Numbered from the stretch's first letter, positions 40,070 through 49,977 are shown. The stretch: DNA of 64,000 nucleotides from Bacillota bacterium (GCA_023390115.1 JAEWDM010000016.1:1-64000); one strand, 5' to 3'. Numbers and translations are program-made. Notes: generated from the letters alone by a model not told the origin.

Positions 40070-41098
40070 ATGAGTATTGATGTATTGAAGGAAGATATAA
40101 AAAGCGGTATGATAAGGAGCCTCTATTTGCTTTATGGCCAGGAGGAATACCTTAAGAGGTATTATGTAGACTGTATAGAAAAGCAAATTGTTGCGGAGGA
40201 AACAAGGGCGTTGAACAGGGTTGTTATGGACGGGGGAATAGACATAAGAAAGCTGTCGGAGGCTTGTGAGACTATGCCTGTTTTTTCCGACAGGAAGCTT
40301 GTTGTTGTAAAAAATTCGGAGGCCTTCAAGGCAAAGAAGAAGCCTGGGGGCGCTAAAGGCAAGTCTAAAGGCAGCTCCGGAGATGAGCTTTTGGAATGCC
40401 TTCAAAATATACCTCCATATACCTGCCTGATCTTTTGTGAGGCTTCCATTGACAAAAGGATGAAGGCTATAGATTCGATAAAGAAAAACGGACTGATGGT
40501 GGAATGTGCGCTTCAAAAGCCTGCAGAGCTTGTAAAATGGGTAATTAAGGTTTTTAAATCTTATGGAAAGGACATTGACCGTCTTACGGCTTCTAAGCTG
40601 GTGGACAGCAGTGAGCAGGGCATGATTGAAATATTGAATGAGATTGATAAGGTGGTGCTTTATATTGGTGACAGGGCTGCTGTGACGTGTGAGGATATAA
40701 GCAGGGTATGCACACCGTCTGTTAAAAGCAGAGTATTTGATCTTACGGATGCAATTGCGGAGAAGAATGCCGGCAGGGCTTTTAAGCTTCTTAATGACAT
40801 GGCTGCCTTAAAAGAGCCCATGCCTAAAATATTGTTTATGATAGCCAGACAATTCAGACAGGTTCTTGAGCTTAAGCTTCTGACAGAGGAGGGATTAGAG
40901 TTAGGGCAAGCTGCCTCCAAAATGGGAATAACTCCTTATGCCGCAGGCAAGCTGCTCAAGCAGGCCAAGCACTTTACTCAGGAAATGCTTAAGGAAGCTA
41001 TGGAGGAAAGCCTCAAAATGGATGTTGCCGTAAAAACGGGAAAAATCAAGGACAGAATTGCGGCAGAGGTACTGATAGCAAGGTTTGCACAGGATTAA
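40070..41098 (+). CDS. holA: DNA polymerase III delta subunit
   Basis: 342-residue clamp-loader delta subunit. The N-terminal SLYLLYGQEEYLKRYYVDCIE segment, the middle TCLIFCEASIDKRMKAIDSIKKNG region and C-terminal PKILFMIARQFRQVLELKLLTEEG fit the HolA family. It opens the beta clamp during loading. Start at 40070 after TTGGGAG; the in-frame ATG at 40034 has no site. Convergent with rpsT, with which it shares a bidirectional terminator; holA-rpsT-gpr is a conserved Firmicutes neighbourhood. Confidence 0.93.
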   Translation: MSIDVLKEDIKSGMIRSLYLLYGQEEYLKRYYVDCIEKQIVAEETRALNRVVMDGGIDIRKLSEACETMPVFSDRKLVVVKNSEAFKAKKKPGGAKGKSKGSSGDELLECLQNIPPYTCLIFCEASIDKRMKAIDSIKKNGLMVECALQKPAELVKWVIKVFKSYGKDIDRLTASKLVDSSEQGMIEILNEIDKVVLYIGDRAAVTCEDISRVCTPSVKSRVFDLTDAIAEKNAGRAFKLLNDMAALKEPMPKILFMIARQFRQVLELKLLTEEGLELGQAASKMGITPYAAGKLLKQAKHFTQEMLKEAMEESLKMDVAVKTGKIKDRIAAEVLIARFAQD

Positions 41099-41111
41099 TA
41101 CTGGATAAAAT

Positions 41112-41142
41112 AAAAAAAAACGTACAATGTACGTCTTTTTTT
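41112..41142. terminator. Bidirectional terminator between holA and rpsT
   Basis: ACGTAC-AAT-GTACGT (41120-41134) flanked by an A-run on the left and a T-run on the right, so each strand ends in a stem followed by U residues. Confidence 0.9.
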
Positions 41143-41401
41143 ATTTCACAGCGGCTAACGCTTTTGTCAATCTCGATTTTTTTCTCGCAGCGGCGTTTTT
41201 ATGTAGCAAATTCTTTGCTGCTGCTTTATCAAGAGCTTTAATGGCCTCATTTAATGCTTCAGCGGCGGTAGGCTCCTTTTTGGCAATACCTTCCTTGCAT
41301 TTTCTGATAGCAGTCTTTAAAGCAGACTTCCTGGCAGTGTTATTCAGCGTCTTAGTCTGAGATACCTTTACCCTTTTAATAGCTGACTTGATATTTGGCA
41401 A
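41141..41401 (-). CDS. rpsT: 30S ribosomal protein S20
   Basis: 86 residues: PNIKSAIKRVKVSQTKTLNNTARKSALKTAIRKC through ALDKAAAKNLLHKNAAARKKSRLTKAL, the typical basic three-helix S20. The start is TTG at 41401 with AGGAGGTG 6 nt upstream; the longer in-frame extension to 41446 lacks a site and homology. Non-AUG starts are common in rpsT, where S20 represses its own translation. Divergent from gpr. Confidence 0.95.
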   Translation of the reverse strand: MPNIKSAIKRVKVSQTKTLNNTARKSALKTAIRKCKEGIAKKEPTAAEALNEAIKALDKAAAKNLLHKNAAARKKSRLTKALAAVK

Positions 41402-41562
41402 ACCTTTCACCTCCTGCGATATTAATAACATCAAATATTCTACCATGAAAAATTTTAAAATGCAAGCTGGTATTTAAAATAATTAATTTGGAAAAATAAA
41501 TATCAAATATGTGAAAAGATAATAAGCAGGTGACAATATAAATATCTGAAAGGACAGGAATT

Positions 41563-42567
41563 ATGACGAATAATAAAAATACCAGGACAGATCTTGTACT
41601 TGAGGCTAACGAGCTTTTTAAGCAGCAGGCTATGAAGGAGAGGCTTGAAAGGAGTGGAGAGCCTGAAGGGGTGGAGGTGGAAAACGCAGGTACTAATGAC
41701 ATCCGGATAACAAGAGTAAGGGTTACAACCCAGGCTGGAGAAGAATCAATAGGGAAGCCGATGGGGAACTATGTTACACTGGAGATTCCCGGGCTCAGGG
41801 AGAATAACCAGCAGTTGTTTGAAGCCACCTGCAAGGAGACGGCTAAGGAAATTGAAAGGCTGATAAACCTTGGAGAAAAAGCTACTGTGCTCATAGTAGG
41901 TCTGGGGAATTGGAATGTTACTCCTGACGCATTGGGGCCAAAGGTGGTTTCCAGTGTAATGGTCACAAGGCATCTTCTTGAGTACGTGCCGGAACAGGTG
42001 GATGAAGGAGTGCGCCCGGTCTGTGCTATTTCACCGGGAGTTTTGGGTATAACGGGAATTGAAACGGGAGAAATTATAAAGGGAATAGTAGACAGGGTAA
42101 AGCCTGAGTTGATAATAGCGATTGATGCTTTGGCGTCAAGGAAGATGGAAAGGGTAAATACTACAATTCAGATAGCCGATACAGGGATAGCTCCCGGTTC
42201 GGGAGTAGGAAATAAAAGGATGGAGCTTTCAGAGAAAACGATGGGAGTACCTGTCATTGCAATAGGAGTTCCTACGGTTGTGGATGCGGCGACAATGGCA
42301 AACGATACAATAGACCTCATGCTTGACAGCATGATTAAGCAGGCCAGACAGGGTACGGAATTTTACAACATGCTTAATGATATTGATAAAAATGAGAAAT
42401 ACCAGTTGATACAGGAGGTTTTAAATCCGTATATAGGGAATCTTATTGTCACGCCGAAGGAAATTGATGATATTATAGAAAGAATTTCTAAAATTATTGC
42501 TAATGGTTTAAATATAGCTTTGCATAAAGGAATTACACTGAAGGATGTCAACAGATATGTGCACTAG
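41563..42567 (+). CDS. gpr: Germination protease GPR (SASP-degrading)
   Basis: 334-residue spore endopeptidase that degrades small acid-soluble DNA-binding proteins at germination. Made as an inactive zymogen: the short N-terminal propeptide (MTNNKNTR before TDLVLEAN) resembles the SASP cleavage site it cuts. Conserved blocks: VLIVGLGNWNVTPDALGPKVV, SPGVLGITGIETGEII, IDALASR, ADTGIAPGSGVGNKR. In Bacillus it is made in the forespore by sigma-F and sigma-G. The location opposite rpsT is the standard one. Confidence 0.96.
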   Translation: MTNNKNTRTDLVLEANELFKQQAMKERLERSGEPEGVEVENAGTNDIRITRVRVTTQAGEESIGKPMGNYVTLEIPGLRENNQQLFEATCKETAKEIERLINLGEKATVLIVGLGNWNVTPDALGPKVVSSVMVTRHLLEYVPEQVDEGVRPVCAISPGVLGITGIETGEIIKGIVDRVKPELIIAIDALASRKMERVNTTIQIADTGIAPGSGVGNKRMELSEKTMGVPVIAIGVPTVVDAATMANDTIDLMLDSMIKQARQGTEFYNMLNDIDKNEKYQLIQEVLNPYIGNLIVTPKEIDDIIERISKIIANGLNIALHKGITLKDVNRYVH

Positions 42568-42698
42568 CTGCCTTTTTATTGAAGTAAAAACCGGTGTGAT
42601 AAGGCTTGACTAAAGGCACTGGAAGATATTATTATAAAGATGGACAGCTTTTTGCAACGACAGCATGTGATATATTTATTTTGTTTTGAGAGGTCATT

Positions 42699-43514
42699 TT
42701 GAGAAAATTATTTAGAACGAAAAGAACTGTAATTCTTTTTGCAGCGATGGTATTCGCCGTTTTGTCCGTTATTTTTGCGGCGGCCTCCTCAATAATGGAG
42801 CACCCTGAGGAGGATTCGGCAAAGGGAGGGCTTGTGGCCGGCAATACCGTCAAGGACGATGAGAGGCAATATGGCAGCAGGGGAATGGGCAGCGGCAAAA
42901 GCCGCGTGTATGAAAAGGGCACAGGCATTGCTGATCTGAGTGCGGGGAATTTTCTTGTCGTCATAGACCCTGGCCATGGAGGCAATGACTATGGCACGGG
43001 GGCTGAGGGCATCGATGAAAAGGATATTGTGCTTGAGATTTCTCTTAAGCTGGGAAAGCTGCTTGAGGATTCGGGAATTAAAGTGCTGTACACAAGAAGC
43101 ACTGATGAATATATAACGCTTGGCAAAAGAGCTGAAATCGCAAATAACGCCGGGGCTGATCTTTTTATAAGCGTTCATATCAATGCCCTTGAGGATGATA
43201 CTCTCTGCAGCGGAAGTGAAACATTATTCAGTGGGAAGGACGATAATTCCGAAGGTAAAATAGACTCGGAGAGATTTGCCGGCATAGTACAGGATGAAAT
43301 TGTGACAGCATTGGGTACTAAGGATAACGGTATAATAGAGCGTCCGAGACTGGCTGTTCTCAGACAGACAAATATGCCTGCGGTTATTGCCGAGTTGGGA
43401 TATATAACTAATGAATCTGACAGAGAAAAGCTTAAAAGTGACAAATATAAGGAGCTTGCGGCAGAGGCGCTTTTCACTGCTTCCTTAAAGGCCCTTGACG
43501 AGATGCAAAGATAA
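42699..43514 (+). CDS. N-acetylmuramoyl-L-alanine amidase (Amidase_3, CwlD-like)
   Basis: 271 residues. One N-terminal membrane segment (TVILFAAMVFAVLSVIFAAASS) is followed by the Amidase_3 domain: VVIDPGHGGNDYGTGAEG (zinc His), a Glu zinc ligand in DIVLEIS, SVHIN (zinc His) and the catalytic Glu in VIAELGYITN. It cleaves the amide between muramic acid and the stem peptide. The gpr neighbourhood and CwlD-like size suggest a role in spore-cortex muramic-lactam formation (inference). TTG start after GAGGT. A strong terminator lies at 43545-43573. Confidence 0.88.
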   Translation: MRKLFRTKRTVILFAAMVFAVLSVIFAAASSIMEHPEEDSAKGGLVAGNTVKDDERQYGSRGMGSGKSRVYEKGTGIADLSAGNFLVVIDPGHGGNDYGTGAEGIDEKDIVLEISLKLGKLLEDSGIKVLYTRSTDEYITLGKRAEIANNAGADLFISVHINALEDDTLCSGSETLFSGKDDNSEGKIDSERFAGIVQDEIVTALGTKDNGIIERPRLAVLRQTNMPAVIAELGYITNESDREKLKSDKYKELAAEALFTASLKALDEMQR

Positions 43515-43544
43515 TCCGCAAGGAATGAAATGCGGCATGTGTTA

Positions 43545-43573
43545 AAAAAAGAAAGGTCAAGCCTTTCTTTTTT
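43545..43573 (+). terminator. Terminator after the amidase gene
   Basis: AAAAAAGAAAGG (43545-43556) pairs perfectly with CCTTTCTTTTTT (43562-43573), loop of 5 nt. Confidence 0.9.
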
Positions 43574-43678
43574 GCTGGGCCGATTAAGAAAATGTAATGA
43601 TTATATAATGCTAATCTATTAGGAAATGCTTTCAATTACAGCCGCAATAAAGTAATATTAATCCGGGGGCTTTATATC

Positions 43679-44383
43679 ATGAAAAATGCGGGAAGATATT
43701 TGTTAATACTGATAGGTGCTGTTGTGCTTTGGAATACCTTTATAATGAAGCCTTTAAGAATTTTTACGGTATTTCTGCATGAGCTGGGGCATGCCGCTAT
43801 GGCATTTGCTTTCGGATATGGAATAAAGGAATTCAAAGTCAATTTCAATGAAAGCGGGTATACAATTGTACAGTCCAAGGGCTGGTTCTCTTCCTTCATG
43901 ATAGCGAACGGAGGATACCTGGGGAGTGTTTTATTTGCATTGCTCATTTTGTTTCTTAAGGATACCTTCTTTAAGAAATATATACTGGGAACCATAGCCA
44001 TTGGATTTCTTATTGTAACCGTGCGATTTTCGGGCCTCTCCTTTGCATTAATATACGCCGTTATTTTTGCCGTGGCCGTATTGGTGATCTATATGGCCCA
44101 AAACAGCAAGCTTAATGACTGGATAATAGATATAATAGGAATAGCCTCCGTAGCTTATGCCGTCTACGATACATTTGTAGATACAATACTTCTGCAAATA
44201 AACCTTCAATTCAATCTGGTTAAGGGATGGAACGGGGGACATGTCACTGATGCCGTGCAGTTGTCGAAAATGACGGGAATACCGGCTATAGTATGGGGAA
44301 TAATATGGCTCGCAATTGCTCTGGCGGCAGTTTATGCGCTTTTGCTAAGAAAGTCGAAGGCATACAGGGGGAGGAGACAGTAA
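43679..44383 (+). CDS. M50-family membrane metallopeptidase (uncharacterised)
   Basis: 234 residues with about six hydrophobic segments. VFLHELGHAAMAFAFG is the HExxH zinc motif inside the first helices, the hallmark of site-2-type proteases. The second ligand motif (N/D-P-x-x-G/D) is not evident; DTFVD at about 162 is a weak substitute. It most resembles the M50B-like group, not SpoIVFB. The stop abuts the ligA start (no gap), so the two are cotranscribed. Substrate unknown. Confidence 0.75.
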   Translation: MKNAGRYLLILIGAVVLWNTFIMKPLRIFTVFLHELGHAAMAFAFGYGIKEFKVNFNESGYTIVQSKGWFSSFMIANGGYLGSVLFALLILFLKDTFFKKYILGTIAIGFLIVTVRFSGLSFALIYAVIFAVAVLVIYMAQNSKLNDWIIDIIGIASVAYAVYDTFVDTILLQINLQFNLVKGWNGGHVTDAVQLSKMTGIPAIVWGIIWLAIALAAVYALLLRKSKAYRGRRQ

Positions 44384-46393
44384 ATGGAGTTGAAAACAGG
44401 AGATGAAATCCAAAGCAGGATAAATGAACTGAGAAAAATACTTGACTATCACAGCCGCAGGTATTATGTGGAGGATAGTCCTGAAATAAGCGATTTTGAG
44501 TATGACCGGCTGTACAGGGAGCTTGAGGAGCTGGAGGCGCAAAGGCCCGAGCTTGTTACTCCCGATTCGCCTACTCAGCGTGTGGGGGGCAAGCCTCTTG
44601 AAGGCTTTGAAAAGGTTGAGCATATAGTAAGAATGCAGAGCCTGGCGGATGTTTTTTGCGAGCAGGAGCTTTTTTCGTTTGATCAGAGAGTGAGGGATGC
44701 TCTGGGCGATGAGGTTGAGTATGTTGTAGAGAGAAAGATTGACGGGCTTTCAGTGTCTTTGGAATATGAGAACGGAGGCTTTATAAGGGGCTCTACCCGG
44801 GGAGACGGCTTCGTCGGGGAGGATGTAACGCAGAATCTCAGGACGGTAAAATCAATTCCCTTAAAGCTTAAGCACAAGCTGCCGTTTATTGAGGTTAGGG
44901 GAGAGGTATTCATATCAAAGGGGGATTTTATTAAGCTGAATGAGCAGCAGGAGGCTATGGAGCAGCAGGTGTTTGCAAATCCGAGAAATGCTGCGGCAGG
45001 CTCCTTAAGGCAGCTTGATCCTAAAATAACCTCAGGGCGCAAGCTGAATATATATGTGTTTAATATACAGAGAATAGAGGGAATGAGCTTCAAATCCCAC
45101 TCTGAGAGCCTTGATTATATGAGGGAGCTTGGCTTTAACGTCAATCACGGCTTCAAGGTATGCAAAAATATACGGCAGGTTATGGATGAGATAAACAGAA
45201 TAGGCGAGGAAAGAGGAGAGCTGTCCTTTGAAATCGACGGCGCCGTTGTTAAGGTGAATTCACTTGCCCAGAGGGAGATACTGGGAAGTACCTCCAAGAC
45301 CCCCAGATGGGCTGTTGCTTATAAATACCCTGCAGAGAGGAAACAAACTGTAATTAAGTCCATATGGGCAAATGTAGGGAGAACCGGAGTGCTGACACCC
45401 AATGCCGTGCTTGAGCCTGTGAGGCTCGCGGGAACTGTTGTAAGCCGCGCTACCCTGCACAATATGGACTATATTAAGGAAAAGGATATACGTATAGGGG
45501 ATACTGTGTGGGTTCAAAAGGCGGGGGATATAATTCCGGAGGTTGTTGAGGTCGTTTTTGACAAGCGTACAGGGGATGAAAGGGAGTATACAATGCCCGA
45601 AAAATGTCCTGTCTGCGGCTCCGATGTAGTGCGCGAGGAGGGAGAGGCCGCCAGCAGATGCACCGGGATTGAATGCCCCGCACAGCTTTTCAGGAGCATA
45701 GTGCATTTTGCTTCAAGGGATGCCATGAATATTGACGGATTAGGTCCTGCCATTGTAGAGGCGCTGCTGAACAAAGGCTTTATAACCGGAATTGCTGATT
45801 TGTACTATCTTCACGAGAGGAAGGAGGAGCTTGAAAAGATAGAGAGAATGGGCAAAAAATCCACTGAAAACCTTTTGAAGTCAATAGATAACTCCAGAAG
45901 GAATAACATTGACAGGCTTATTTTCGGATTCGGGATAAGACATGTGGGCTTAAGAGCAGCACAGCTTCTGGCGGAAAATTTTGAGTCTTTGGACGATATT
46001 ATAAATGCCTCTATTGAGGATATTGTTAATATTCAGGAGTTTGGAGAAAAAACTGCTATGAGCCTTGTGACCTTTTTCAAGCAGGCACAGACCGCCGATA
46101 CCTTAAATAAGCTTGCAGCCGCCGGGGTAAACTTAAAGAGCTCAGAGAAAAGGGAGCTTAAGGATAAACGCTTTGAGGGCTTAACCTTTGTGCTCACGGG
46201 CACGCTTCCCACATACGGAAGAAGTGAAGCAAGCCGGATTATAGAAGGCTTTGGAGGCAAAACATCAGGAAGCGTGTCAAAGAAAACGTCCTATGTGCTG
46301 GCGGGAGAGGACGCAGGGAGTAAGCTTGAGAAGGCGGTGCAGCTTGGAATAAGGGTCATTGACGAGGAAGAGTTCAGAAAGATGACAGAATAA
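44384..46393 (+). CDS. ligA: NAD-dependent DNA ligase
   Basis: 669-residue ligase sealing nicks in replication and repair. Adenylation motif RKIDGLSVS (Lys nucleophile), SLADVF region, OB fold, the four-Cys zinc finger (CPVCGSDV ... CTGIECPAQ), helix-hairpin-helix repeats and a C-terminal BRCT domain (FEGLTFVLTGTLPTYGRSEASRIIEGFGGK). Normal length. Start directly abuts the M50 stop; GGGGAGGAG lies in the upstream gene end. Confidence 0.97.
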   Translation: MELKTGDEIQSRINELRKILDYHSRRYYVEDSPEISDFEYDRLYRELEELEAQRPELVTPDSPTQRVGGKPLEGFEKVEHIVRMQSLADVFCEQELFSFDQRVRDALGDEVEYVVERKIDGLSVSLEYENGGFIRGSTRGDGFVGEDVTQNLRTVKSIPLKLKHKLPFIEVRGEVFISKGDFIKLNEQQEAMEQQVFANPRNAAAGSLRQLDPKITSGRKLNIYVFNIQRIEGMSFKSHSESLDYMRELGFNVNHGFKVCKNIRQVMDEINRIGEERGELSFEIDGAVVKVNSLAQREILGSTSKTPRWAVAYKYPAERKQTVIKSIWANVGRTGVLTPNAVLEPVRLAGTVVSRATLHNMDYIKEKDIRIGDTVWVQKAGDIIPEVVEVVFDKRTGDEREYTMPEKCPVCGSDVVREEGEAASRCTGIECPAQLFRSIVHFASRDAMNIDGLGPAIVEALLNKGFITGIADLYYLHERKEELEKIERMGKKSTENLLKSIDNSRRNNIDRLIFGFGIRHVGLRAAQLLAENFESLDDIINASIEDIVNIQEFGEKTAMSLVTFFKQAQTADTLNKLAAAGVNLKSSEKRELKDKRFEGLTFVLTGTLPTYGRSEASRIIEGFGGKTSGSVSKKTSYVLAGEDAGSKLEKAVQLGIRVIDEEEFRKMTE

Positions 46394-46687
46394 ATCATAT
46401 ACCGTATGTTTTTTATAATGCAGATATATTTTTACAAATAAATCTTTCTATTTACATAGGGCTGTATATATGCTAAGGTTAAGTCATAGGCTATTATGAA
46501 AAGCCTGCTTATGGTAAGCCCATTTGCAGAATATCTAAAAAATAAAAAATCGCGGTTCCTGTCAATTCACCGAATATCTGAATTTTTATTTTTTAAAATT
46601 AAACATAAGCTCATTGCTTGCGTATATTATAATTGAAATTCTTGGCGGCATGGCGGCCAGCATATATATTTTCAGGGAGAGTGGAGT

Positions 46688-48424
46688 ATGATGGCGTTAA
46701 AGGGATTATATACTGTAAGGCAAATCCGGGATTTAAAGGATATGCTGGACCAAAGCTGCAAGCTGTTTTATGATAAAAGCGCTTTTATGATAAGGGACAG
46801 CAAAAATAAGCTCAGCTATATCAGTTACGGGCAATTCGGGAGTGATGTCGAGTCGTTTGGGACGGCATTAATGAAGCTTGATCAGGGCAGCCCGTTTATA
46901 GCAATTTTAGGAGAGAACAGGTATGAGTGGTGTGTAGCGTATATGTCTGCGGTCAACGGGACGGGAGTAGCAGTTCCTCTTGATAAGGAGCTTCCTGAAA
47001 ATGAAATAGCCAATTTGTTAAACAGGTGCGGAGCTTCGGCAATTGTTTTTTCGGGAAAGCACAGGGGTCAGATAAAAAAGCTTCGGGGAAGTGTGCCGGG
47101 GCTCAAATATTATATTGATATGGACTCGGACAGTGAAGAGGACGGGATAATGTCCTTTACGGCATTACTGATGAGGGGAAGAGGGCTAATCAGTGGAGGG
47201 AACTATGATTTTCGCCGTGCAGAGATAGATCCGCGCAGTATGAGAATATTGCTCTACACTTCAGGCACGACGGATCTGGCAAAGGGTGTAATGCTTTCAC
47301 ATGACAATATTTGCACAAACCTAACATCTGTCTGTTCTACTGTCCGCATAAGCAGTGATGATTTGTCGCTTTCGATACTGCCCATACATCATACCTATGA
47401 GTGTACTCTGGGGTTTTTATGCCTTATTTATAACGGAGGATCTATTTTCTTTAACGAGGGACTCAAGCATATACCTAAAAACCTCAGGGAAATCAGGCCG
47501 TCCGTTCTTGTAACAGTGCCTCTTCTGCTTGAAAACATGCACAAGAAGATATGGAATCAGGCAGAAAAGAGCAAACTTACGAAGTTTAAGCTCAAGCTGG
47601 CAATGTTTGTCACAAACATGCTGTATAATACCTTAAAGGTAGATATCCGCAAGAATGTTTTTAAAGCTGTTCATGAAAGCTTAGGGGGCAGAATGAGGCT
47701 GATTATAACCGGGGCGGCTGCTATAAGGCCGGAGGTATCGAGATGCTTCAGAAGATTTGGGATACCTGTTCTTCAGGGATATGGGCTGACAGAGTGCGCA
47801 CCTCTTGTAGCGGGAAACAGGGATTCCGATTTTATGGATAGCGCAGCGGGGCTTCCTATTCCAGGCGTTGAGGTCAGGATTGTCAACCCTGACGAAAAGG
47901 GAATAGGAGAAATTGCGGTAAAAGGAAACAACGTTATGCTGGGCTACTACAAGAATGAAAAGGCTACAGAAAACAGTATCCGCAATGGGTGGTTTTATAC
48001 CGGAGATTTAGGGTATACAGATAATAAGGGATTTGTTTATATATCGGGACGGCTTAAAAATGTCATTGTTACTAAAAACGGTAAAAACATATTTCCCGAA
48101 GAAGTAGAAACCTATATAAACCGCAACCCTCTTGTGCAGGATGCACTTGTGTGGGGGAAGTATGACAAGGAATCGGGTGAAACATTAATTTGCGCGCAGA
48201 TACTTCCCAATTTGGAGGCCATAAGGGAAAAGCTTAAAATGATTAGTATCTCCAGCGAAGAGATTATGAAGGTGCTTGGGGATGTTGTTAAAAATGTAAA
48301 CAGGGAAATGCCTCTTTATAAGCATATACGGGAGTTTACAGTCAGAGAAAAGGAGTTTGTAAAAACCACTACACAAAAGATAAAGCGTTACGTGGAAAAT
48401 TCTGTTGGGGGAGAAATGGCGTAA
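46688..48424 (+). CDS. Long-chain acyl-CoA synthetase-like AMP-binding enzyme
   Basis: 578 residues. P-loop-like motif LLYTSGTTDLAKGVMLSH, YGLTECAPLVAGN, adenylation motif GWFYTGDLGYTDNKGFVYISGRLKNVIVTKNGKNIFPEE and a C-terminal lysine region (TTQKIKRYV). It activates a carboxylate, probably a fatty acid, to acyl-AMP and then acyl-CoA. The N-terminus lacks an extended membrane helix. ATG at 46688 after GGGAGAGTGGAG. The downstream 19-bp inverted repeat may end the transcript. Substrate chain length is not predictable. Confidence 0.85.
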   Translation: MMALKGLYTVRQIRDLKDMLDQSCKLFYDKSAFMIRDSKNKLSYISYGQFGSDVESFGTALMKLDQGSPFIAILGENRYEWCVAYMSAVNGTGVAVPLDKELPENEIANLLNRCGASAIVFSGKHRGQIKKLRGSVPGLKYYIDMDSDSEEDGIMSFTALLMRGRGLISGGNYDFRRAEIDPRSMRILLYTSGTTDLAKGVMLSHDNICTNLTSVCSTVRISSDDLSLSILPIHHTYECTLGFLCLIYNGGSIFFNEGLKHIPKNLREIRPSVLVTVPLLLENMHKKIWNQAEKSKLTKFKLKLAMFVTNMLYNTLKVDIRKNVFKAVHESLGGRMRLIITGAAAIRPEVSRCFRRFGIPVLQGYGLTECAPLVAGNRDSDFMDSAAGLPIPGVEVRIVNPDEKGIGEIAVKGNNVMLGYYKNEKATENSIRNGWFYTGDLGYTDNKGFVYISGRLKNVIVTKNGKNIFPEEVETYINRNPLVQDALVWGKYDKESGETLICAQILPNLEAIREKLKMISISSEEIMKVLGDVVKNVNREMPLYKHIREFTVREKEFVKTTTQKIKRYVENSVGGEMA

Positions 48425-48467
48425 AGGGCTTTATGCCTTCAAAATATCAGCCAATAGGTGTTTATAA

Positions 48468-48514
48468 AAGTAAGAAGCGGCAAAAAGAGAAGGGATTTTT
48501 GCCGCTTCTTACTT
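48468..48514. terminator. Perfect 19-bp inverted repeat after the acyl-CoA synthetase gene
   Basis: Arms 48468-48486 and 48496-48514 are perfectly complementary with a 9-nt loop. Each arm contains GAAGCGGC or its complement plus an A5/T5 tract. No T-run follows on the plus strand, so termination would rely on the stem itself; it is unusually long for a bacterial terminator. Confidence 0.65.
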
Positions 48515-48609
48515 TATATTGCTTTGCAAAGGTATTAACCTTATGCTTTTTATGGTAATATACATATTGATATATTAAAATTATATTCTTTGTTAAGGAT
48601 GGGACATAC

Positions 48610-49776
48610 ATGTCAAAAATGCATTTAATAGCTACCTCTGCATTCGGTATAGAATCGGCTGTAGGAAGGGAGCTGGAAAGGCTGGGCTACGGCGACCAGC
48701 ACATTGAGAACGGAAAGGTTACATTTTCAGGGGATGAGGCCGCCATATGCAGGACCAACCTGTGGCTCAGATCTGCCGACCGTGTATTGGTGAAGATGGG
48801 GGAGTTTAAGGCATTGTCCTTCGAAGAGCTTTTTGAGCAGACAAAGTCGCTTCCCTGGGATGAATGGATTCCTGAAAACGCGGAGTTTCCTGTTGACGGT
48901 AAATCGATATCCTCAAAGCTCTCAAGTGTTCCCGACTGTCAGGCTATAGTTAAGAAGGCCGTTGTGGAGAAGCTTAAGCAGAGATACAGGAGAGAATGGT
49001 TTGAAGAAACAGGGCCGCTATACAGAATAGAGGTTGCTCTTCTTAAGGATATGGCAACCCTCACCTTGGATACCACGGGTGCGGGGCTGCATAAAAGGGG
49101 CTACAGGAGGCTTGCGGGCAGTGCTCCTCTTAAAGAGACAATGGCTTGTGCCATGCTGATGATAAGCAGGTGGAACAGGGACAGAATATTGATTGACCCG
49201 TTTTGCGGATCGGGAACTATACCTATTGAGGCGGCCATGATAGCAAAAAATATTGCTCCAGGTCTGAAAAGGAGCTTTTCCTCGGAGGGGTGGAGCTCTA
49301 TACCAAGGGAGCTGTGGAAAAAGGCCAGGGATGAGGCGCGGGATTTAATAAGGCATGACTCTGAGCTTAGAATTCATGGCTCGGATATAAGCGAAGAGGC
49401 AATAAGCCTTGCACGGCATCATGCAAAGCAGGCCGGAGTGGATTCCGACATTCACCTGCAAAGGATGGATATGGCGGATATAAGCTCAAGATACAAATAC
49501 GGCTTTATAATATGCAATCCTCCGTATGGACAGAGGCTGGGAGAAGTCCGGCAGGCGGAAAGCCTGTACAGGCATATGGCAAAGACCTTTAAAGAGCTTG
49601 ATACCTGGTCATATTATATACTTGCGTCTCACCCTGAATTTGAAAAGATTTTTGGCCGCAGAGCGGATAAGAAAAGAAAGCTTTATAACGGAAGGATTTT
49701 GTGCAACTACTATCAATTTTACGGCCCTCCGCCTCCTAAAAGGGAGCCGGGCGCCGATATGCTAAAAAAGGTTTGA
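48610..49776 (+). CDS. RlmL/YpsC-type THUMP-domain RNA methyltransferase
   Basis: 388 residues. The N-terminal ferredoxin-like and THUMP domains (about 1-155) bind RNA; the C-terminal methylase has LIDPFCGSGTIPIEAAMIA (SAM motif I) and catalytic NPPYG (motif IV) that place it with N2-guanine methylases of 23S rRNA. Often mis-annotated as an N6-adenine DNA methylase. Length is right for the YpsC group, lacking the second methylase domain of E. coli RlmL. Monocistronic with about 180 bp to aroA. Confidence 0.9.
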   Translation: MSKMHLIATSAFGIESAVGRELERLGYGDQHIENGKVTFSGDEAAICRTNLWLRSADRVLVKMGEFKALSFEELFEQTKSLPWDEWIPENAEFPVDGKSISSKLSSVPDCQAIVKKAVVEKLKQRYRREWFEETGPLYRIEVALLKDMATLTLDTTGAGLHKRGYRRLAGSAPLKETMACAMLMISRWNRDRILIDPFCGSGTIPIEAAMIAKNIAPGLKRSFSSEGWSSIPRELWKKARDEARDLIRHDSELRIHGSDISEEAISLARHHAKQAGVDSDIHLQRMDMADISSRYKYGFIICNPPYGQRLGEVRQAESLYRHMAKTFKELDTWSYYILASHPEFEKIFGRRADKKRKLYNGRILCNYYQFYGPPPPKREPGADMLKKV

Positions 49777-49977
49777 CTTATATTTTAGGCTATATTATTA
49801 TATTGTATAAATTATTAAACTATATAGGATGCAATAAAGCTTTTACAAACATAGAGGATATAATTGCTTACAGAAATTTTTAATAACAGCGAAAAAGTGC
49901 CTTGTGGAGATATGTAGAGTCTTTATTGTGTTATATAGGCTTAATAAATTTGCAGCATGGCAGAAAGGGTTTTAAAA

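Noticed and set aside
48610..49776. DNA adenine methylase of a restriction system
   Set aside because: NPPY alone suggested it, but the N-terminal THUMP-like region and full length match rRNA guanine methylases; no restriction gene is near.
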